Origin: an uncultured Oscillospiraceae bacterium
GTDB lineage: Bacteria > Bacillota > Clostridia > Oscillospirales > Oscillospiraceae
Assembly: GCA_934636045.1 (NCBI GenBank)
Contig: CAKTZP010000029.1
Coordinates: 1-17,925 of the forward strand
Direction: 5' to 3'
DNA length: 17,925 bases
Shown: one piece after another, positions 14,280 through 17,925 of the stretch
How positions within the stretch are numbered: the first letter of the stretch is position 1
How the letters are laid out: each line of letters starts with the position of its first letter
Notes under the pieces: generated by a model
What the model was told of the DNA's origin: nothing
The model's input: only the letters and a program-made list of their open reading frames with translations
Database searches by the model: none
Program-made: the position numbers and the translations under genes

Positions 14280-14720
14280 GACGATGATAGAATTCCGGAC
14301 GCAGAATCGATGGTGCCAGCAAGCGGGGCGTCGGGGACGCTGCCCCCTACAGGGGGCATGCCTCCGACACCGTACTGTAGGGGACGGCGTCCTCGACGTC
14401 CCGAACCTCCGCGCCGCAGTGCGCGTTGGATATGGTTTGCAGCAAGACAAAAGTGCCAGCAACGGGCGGATGCACCCGCAAGGGGTATGCCGCATCCGTA
14501 AGGCGGCATAGCCGCCAACGGCTGCGCTATGGGCATCCGCCCCTACGAAGTTTACGGGGCGGGGTGCGTGAATACGATGGTGCCAGCGCGGCGGGGTGAG
14601 GGCACCCCGCCCTACGCAGGGTAAGGAAGCGTGTGCGTAATACGGGAGTGCCTGCAAGGGCCGATGTGGGCATCGGCCCCTACGCATGGGTTGCGGTTTG
14701 CTGCGTTGAAGCTCGTGAGG
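14280..14720. repeat. Interspersed-repeat cluster, right segment (no gene seen)
   Basis: This stretch holds no supportable gene. It has repeat units starting GTGCCAGC at 14313, 14453 and 14580, and a variant GTGCCTGC at 14648. Each is followed by a GC-rich, often palindromic body and ends in a CCCCTACG or CCCTACG motif (14345, 14541, 14610, 14678). GGTTTGCAGCAA recurs at 14434. The unit at 14453 is longer and contains nested inverted repeats (for example TATGCCGCAT and GGCGGCATAGCCGCC). Irregular spacing, divergent bodies and the lack of any ORF suggest non-coding mobile or palindromic repeats, not CRISPR. Confidence 0.8.
14588..14620. repeat. Exact 33-base repeat, copy 2
   Basis: Identical to 13693-13725, including the GGGGTG/CACCCC hairpin and the CCTACGCAGG end. 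The flanks differ after the shared GTGCCAGC, so only the unit itself is conserved. Confidence 0.9.
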
Positions 14721-14723
14721 ACA

Positions 14724-14761
14724 AAAAACGTCTCTTTTGGAGCTCCAAAAGAGACGTTTTT
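14724..14761. terminator. Perfect-palindrome terminator after jag
   Basis: A 38-base perfect palindrome centred on GGAGCTCC, with AAAAACGTCTCTTTT on the left and its complement on the right. On the minus strand it gives a long stem ending in a T-run just after the jag stop codon. Its symmetry makes it bidirectional. It marks the end of the rpmH-to-jag transcription unit. Confidence 0.92.
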
Positions 14762-14770
14762 GCTTTGTTT

Positions 14771-15703
14771 TTACTTCTCCTTCGCGTAGGCGACGACGAT
14801 GCGGCGATGCGGCTCGGTGCCGGTGGAGAAGGTGGTGACCTCGGGGTAATCCTGCAGCGCGGCATGGATGATGTGGCGCTCGTAGGCGTTCATGGGCTCG
14901 AGGGTGAAGTTGCGGCGGTACTTGACGGCCTTGCCGGCCATCTTGCGGGCAAGCTGGCGGAGCGCTTCCTCGCGTTTGCGGCGGTAGTCGCCGGCGTCGA
15001 CGCTGATGCGCAGGCGCGTCTCGCGGTCGCGGTTGACGGCGTAGCCGGTGAGGTACTGGATGGCGTCGAGCGTATCGCCGCGGCGGCCGATCAGCAGACC
15101 TGCGTCGCCGCCGACGAGATCGGCGCGGTAGCTCTCTTCGTCGAGCCGATAGGCGTGCGGCACGGCGTCGGAGCCCATGTGCTTGAGAAGACCGGTGAGG
15201 AAGGTCTCGACCTGTTCCTCCACGCTGCCGGGCTCGGCGGGAGCATAGGTCTTCGGCTCGAGGACGGGCTGCGGAGCGGCGGGCTTACGGGGCTCGGCCG
15301 GCTTGCGCGGCTCGGACTTTTTCTGCTCGGGCTTGGGACGCTCGGGACGCTCGGTGCGCTGCTCGGGGCGGCGCTCCTTCCTGGGCTGGTCGGGACGCTT
15401 TTTCTGCTCGGGCTGTTCCGGCTTCTTGCCGGGGCGGGAGATGACGCTGGGCGTCAGCTCGGGGCGCTCCTTCGGCTTTGAGCGGGAGGCGGAGGACAGC
15501 GCCGTCCTGGGGGCGGTGGGCTCGTCGGGCACCTGATAGGTCACCTTGACCTCCGCCGGGGACGCGCCGATGCCCAGAAAACCGGAGCGGGCATTCTTCA
15601 GGACCTCGACGCTGACGCTGTCGCGATCCATCCGAAGCTGCGTCAGCGCGGCCTCAATGGCAAGCTCGATGGTCTTGCCGGTGGTAACGATCGATTTTTC
15701 CAT
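14771..15703 (-). CDS. jag: Jag/KhpB RNA-binding protein (Jag-N, KH and R3H domains)
   Basis: 310 residues. The N-terminal Jag-N domain (about 1-52) is EKSIVTTGKTIELAIEAAL through KNARSGFLGIGASPAEVKV. A long Pro/Lys/Arg/Glu-rich low-complexity linker (about 60-158, repeats such as PEQ, RPE and PRKP) follows. Then come the KH domain (about 163-236, LLIGRRGDTLDAIQYL with the GxxG loop at 206-209) and the R3H domain (about 240-308) with Arg276-xxx-His280 and TGTEPHRRIVVAYAKE. The protein binds single-stranded RNA and in Firmicutes affects cell division and envelope growth together with KhpA. AAGGAG overlaps the yidC stop, 9 bases before the ATG, so it is co-transcribed with yidC. The linker is longer than in the roughly 208-residue Bacillus protein. 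A strong terminator follows. Confidence 0.96.
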   Translation of the reverse strand: MEKSIVTTGKTIELAIEAALTQLRMDRDSVSVEVLKNARSGFLGIGASPAEVKVTYQVPDEPTAPRTALSSASRSKPKERPELTPSVISRPGKKPEQPEQKKRPDQPRKERRPEQRTERPERPKPEQKKSEPRKPAEPRKPAAPQPVLEPKTYAPAEPGSVEEQVETFLTGLLKHMGSDAVPHAYRLDEESYRADLVGGDAGLLIGRRGDTLDAIQYLTGYAVNRDRETRLRISVDAGDYRRKREEALRQLARKMAGKAVKYRRNFTLEPMNAYERHIIHAALQDYPEVTTFSTGTEPHRRIVVAYAKEK

Positions 15704-15712
15704 GATATCTCC

Positions 15713-16888
15713 TTACTGCTCGTCCGAGTAGCGGTCGGCGCGGTAGGCGCGGCCGCGGGCGTAGGGACGATTCTCCTCGCCGCCGGCGTTGGTGTCGGAC
15801 GCGGTGTCGTCCGCCTCGCCGTTGGCGTTACGTTTTTTCGCAAATTCCTTCGCGGCAGCCTCCCGCTCCTGCTTTTCGCGGAGCTGCTGCTTCTTCTTGC
15901 TGGTGTTTTCGACGATGCCGTCGGGGTTCGCCTCGCGCTTGGCGGCGCGGATGCGCTCCTTTTCGGCCTCCTCGGCGGCGCGCTCGGCGGCCTGCTGGCG
16001 CTTGCGCTCGTCCTCGGCGTCATAGACCTTGCGATAATGGATGGTCAGGAAATAGTCCTGCACGATGCCGAACAGGGACTGGGCGATCCAGTAGATGGAA
16101 ATGCCGAGGGGCATGATGAAGCCGAACCAGACCGAAACGAGCGGCATGAGGAAGTTCATGGCCTTGCCGGTCGACTGCGCGGAGGCCACGGCGGCCTCGT
16201 CCTTTTCGCCCTTGTCGTTTTTGATGACGGTGTTGTTCATCTTCTGGCCGATGAACATGGCAAGGAAGTTCAGCCCGCCGGAGACGATGGGGATCAGCGC
16301 GCCGCCAATCTCGTTCCATGTGGACATCTTCCAGACCTGCCAGCTCGGGGTCTGGCCGAGGTCGATGCCGAGGAAGGAGAAGTTGATGGACGTGGACTTG
16401 ACGATGTCGGCAAACTGACCCATGTTGCTGGCGGCGGTGTACTGCCAATAGTAGTTGAGCTTGTCGACCTCGACGTTTTGCAGCGTGGCGACGGCGGTTT
16501 TGATGCTGGCGACGGTCGTCTCGTCGAGGTGGAGCAGGTAGGTCAGCGGCTCGCGGATGACGTTGTACAGCGGAATGAGCAGCAGCAGCGGCAGGAACGA
16601 CCAAAGGCAGCCGCCCATCATGCTGACGCCCTCGTCCTTATACAGCTGACTGACTTCCTGCTGATATTTCTGCTTATCGTCGCCGCAGGCCAGCTCGATC
16701 TGCTTGATTTTCGGCTGCAGCCGGGAGGTTTTCATCATCGACTTTTTGCTCTTGGCGCTCAGCGGGAGCAGGATGAGCTTGAGTGCGAGGGAGAACAGAA
16801 TCAGCGCAAGGCCGTAGTTGTCGAAGAAGTTGTAGAAAAACTCGAGAACATAGCCGAAGGGGATTTGGATGAACGGGATGTTGAACAT
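15713..16888 (-). CDS. yidC: Membrane protein insertase YidC
   Basis: 391 residues if translation starts at ATG 16888, which has GAGGAG 7 bases upstream; the ATG at 16894 is almost on top of that site. It inserts and folds membrane proteins, alone or with SecYEG. Helices are visible at about 24-43 (LALILFSLALKLILLPL, where Lys37 is the positive groove residue), 94-114 (CLWSFLPLLLLIPLYNV), 195-213 and 246-284 (NFLMPLVSVWFGFIMPLGISIYWIAQSLFG). A cytoplasmic helical loop (about 50-90) links the first two. No lipobox is seen at the N-terminus. The C-terminal tail (about 287-391) is long, highly charged and partly coiled-coil, likely for ribosome contact. It lies between yidD and jag, as in most Firmicutes. 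Confidence 0.96.
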   Translation of the reverse strand: MFNIPFIQIPFGYVLEFFYNFFDNYGLALILFSLALKLILLPLSAKSKKSMMKTSRLQPKIKQIELACGDDKQKYQQEVSQLYKDEGVSMMGGCLWSFLPLLLLIPLYNVIREPLTYLLHLDETTVASIKTAVATLQNVEVDKLNYYWQYTAASNMGQFADIVKSTSINFSFLGIDLGQTPSWQVWKMSTWNEIGGALIPIVSGGLNFLAMFIGQKMNNTVIKNDKGEKDEAAVASAQSTGKAMNFLMPLVSVWFGFIMPLGISIYWIAQSLFGIVQDYFLTIHYRKVYDAEDERKRQQAAERAAEEAEKERIRAAKREANPDGIVENTSKKKQQLREKQEREAAAKEFAKKRNANGEADDTASDTNAGGEENRPYARGRAYRADRYSDEQ

Positions 16889-16933
16889 TGACATTCTCCT
16901 CTTTTGTGGGTGGCGCAGCAGCGCCGGTACGGG

Positions 16934-17146
16934 TCACGGCACGGGGTCGTAGAAATCGCCGTGATAGAACGGGTTGCACCGCAGCAGCCGCTTGAACGTC
17001 AGCCAGCCGCCCTTGGCAGCGCCGTATTTCTCAATTGCCTCTAAGCCATACTCCGAGCAGGTCGGGATGAACCGGCATTTGCCCGGAAAGGCGGGGGAGA
17101 TGTGCCTCCGGTAAAATCGGATGAGCCGCAGCAGCAGGCGCTTCAT
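16934..17146 (-). CDS. yidD: YidD, membrane-insertion efficiency factor
   Basis: 70 residues, the usual length. Family hallmarks are [30 protein letters not shown] (Cys24, Cys30), then [10 protein letters not shown] (Cys57) and the C-terminal HGDFYDPVP. The N-terminus is basic and amphipathic, suited to binding the inner face of the membrane, where it assists YidC/Sec-dependent insertion. GGAGG lies 7 bases before the ATG, and the start overlaps the rnpA stop by 4 bases (ATGA). It is separated from yidC by 45 bases. Confidence 0.97.
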   Translation of the reverse strand: MKRLLLRLIRFYRRHISPAFPGKCRFIPTCSEYGLEAIEKYGAAKGGWLTFKRLLRCNPFYHGDFYDPVP

Positions 17147-17481
17147 TGCGGCGCCTCCGTCAGCTCCAGACGCCGCAGCAGTGAGGTCAGCGCCTTGGTC
17201 AGTGTGGCGTGGTCGGCCTCGATGGCGGCGGAGCGGACGACGATTACGATGTCGTAGCCCGGCTTGGCCTCGTTAAGGCGGTAGACCTCGCGCAGACGGC
17301 GGCGGATGCGGTTGCGCACCACGGCGTGGCCGAGCTTCGTGCTGACGGTGAAGCCCAGCCGGGACACCTTCAGCCCGTTGCGCCGGCAGTAGACCACCAG
17401 CCAGCGGTTGGCAGCGGACGTGCCGCGATGATATAGCCGACGAAACGCCGAGTTTTCTTTCAACGAAACGGTATGCAGCAT
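17143..17481 (-). CDS. rnpA: Ribonuclease P protein component
   Basis: 112 residues from ATG 17481, which has GGGGAGG 10 bases upstream. A longer in-frame start at 17535 would add 18 residues unlike the family. It binds the catalytic RNase P RNA and helps process tRNA 5' ends. The hallmark [10 protein letters not shown] motif is at 56-65, preceded by [15 protein letters not shown] and followed by [14 protein letters not shown], the expected alpha-beta sandwich order. The start [20 protein letters not shown] is typical (family: L-K-x-x-x-F-x-x-x-Y-x-x-G). It lies between rpmH and yidD; the unusually long gap from rpmH contains a hairpin with a T-run. Confidence 0.96.
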   Translation of the reverse strand: MLHTVSLKENSAFRRLYHRGTSAANRWLVVYCRRNGLKVSRLGFTVSTKLGHAVVRNRIRRRLREVYRLNEAKPGYDIVIVVRSAAIEADHATLTKALTSLLRRLELTEAPQ

Positions 17482-17680
17482 GGACAGGCGACCTCCCCGG
17501 CGGCAGGCAGATTGAGACGGCAGCAACGGACGCATCGGCGCGCGGAAGGCCTTCGTTCTGTCATTGCAAAAAGGGCACAGCCCGACGTGGCAGGCGCATG
17601 GAAAAAGCCCGAATTTGCAATGGCAATGGTTGGTTTTCCTCCGCGGGGACGCAGAGCGTTACTTTTTTGCGTGGATGCAG

Positions 17681-17712
17681 CAAAAAGGCGAATAGAGAAT
17701 CCTCCATTCGCC
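17681..17712 (-). terminator. Intrinsic terminator or attenuator between rpmH and rnpA
   Basis: On the minus strand GGCGAAT (17712-17706) pairs with ATTCGCC (17693-17687) across a 12-base loop, followed by TTTTT (17686-17682). It begins 43 bases after the rpmH stop. The 273-base gap between rpmH and rnpA otherwise holds no gene I trust. A weaker hairpin with a T-run (GGGC/GCCC, 17573-17583) lies further on. The pair could let most transcripts end after rpmH, keeping L34 much more abundant than the RNase P protein. Confidence 0.65.
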
Positions 17713-17754
17713 CTCTGACTTGACATTCCAGCAGTACGGTGCGGTCACGTTTCC

Positions 17755-17889
17755 TTAGGCGGACAGGACAGCTCTGCCTTTCGCGCGGCGGCGGGCAAGA
17801 ACCTTGCGGCCGTTGGCGGTAGCCATTCTCTTGCGGAAACCATGGACCTTGGCGCGGTGACGCTTTCTGGGTTGATAGGTACGCAGCAT
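17755..17889 (-). CDS. rpmH: Ribosomal protein L34 (bL34)
   Basis: 44 residues: [44 protein letters not shown]. This is an almost canonical L34 with the HGFRKRM and [13 protein letters not shown] signatures. It is a small, very basic large-subunit protein. The ATG has a strong AGGAGGTG 8 bases upstream (17898-17905). In most bacteria rpmH sits next to dnaA and the origin, so the window's right edge is probably close to oriC. Its promoter is beyond the window. Confidence 0.98.
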   Translation of the reverse strand: MLRTYQPRKRHRAKVHGFRKRMATANGRKVLARRRAKGRAVLSA

Positions 17890-17925
17890 CTCGTGTACAC
17901 CTCCTGTTAGATTATGCTCAACGGC

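Noticed and set aside
13606..14720. CRISPR array
   Set aside because: Repeat units are unevenly spaced and of unequal length, with diverged bodies and no cas genes; there is no regular repeat-spacer period.
14633..16891. Long plus-strand frames opposite jag and yidC (282 and 284 codons)
   Set aside because: The opposite strand encodes universally conserved proteins with full motifs; these are shadows.
17460..17726. 88-codon minus-strand frame between rpmH and rnpA
   Set aside because: It contains the attenuator hairpin, overlaps the rnpA start and has no good ribosome site or recognisable family.

Overview
The window looks like a GC-rich, spore-forming Clostridia genome (Oscillospiraceae/Ruminococcaceae-like). 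The evidence is strong AGGAGG ribosome-binding sites, a remnant of the sporulation gene spoIVB, and the rpmH-rnpA-yidD-yidC-jag cluster that normally lies beside the replication origin. It falls into two parts: the right-hand end of an integrated mobile element (1 to about 10,850) and the host chromosome (about 10,850 to the end).

Mobile element. The window opens inside the 3' end of an unrecognised gene, closed by a strong intrinsic terminator. A pilus operon follows: a thioester-domain adhesin with an LPMTG sorting signal (270-1904), a backbone pilin with a VYPKN pilin motif, E-box and LPETG signal (1920-3920), and two sortases (3970-4818 and 4815-5519). Next come a 79-residue protein (5596-5835) and a sigma-A-type promoter. 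The integration module is three translationally coupled large serine recombinases (5922-7550, 7550-9235, 9228-10823), all with intact catalytic and zinc-ribbon residues. Only about 26 bases after the third recombinase, an open frame begins that encodes the C-terminal 39 residues of SpoIVB, starting at the MSGSP catalytic-serine motif. I infer that the element is integrated inside spoIVB and that 10840-10862 is its right attachment site; the left end and the 5' part of spoIVB lie outside the window.

Host side. After the spoIVB terminator come a MATE-family exporter (minus strand) and a divergent LysR-type regulator. They are driven by face-to-face promoters whose -10 boxes overlap, with a 15-bp palindrome over the regulator's start region. 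Then there is a repeat-rich, gene-poor stretch (13,606-14,720) holding only a small XRE-type regulator on the minus strand. From 14,724 a perfect-palindrome terminator closes the minus-strand cluster jag (khpB), yidC, yidD, rnpA, rpmH. This cluster encodes an RNA-binding protein, the membrane insertase, an insertion-associated factor, the RNase P protein and ribosomal protein L34.

The most interesting hypothesis is that the element couples acquisition of a surface pilus to loss, or excision-dependent restoration, of a gene needed for late sporulation.
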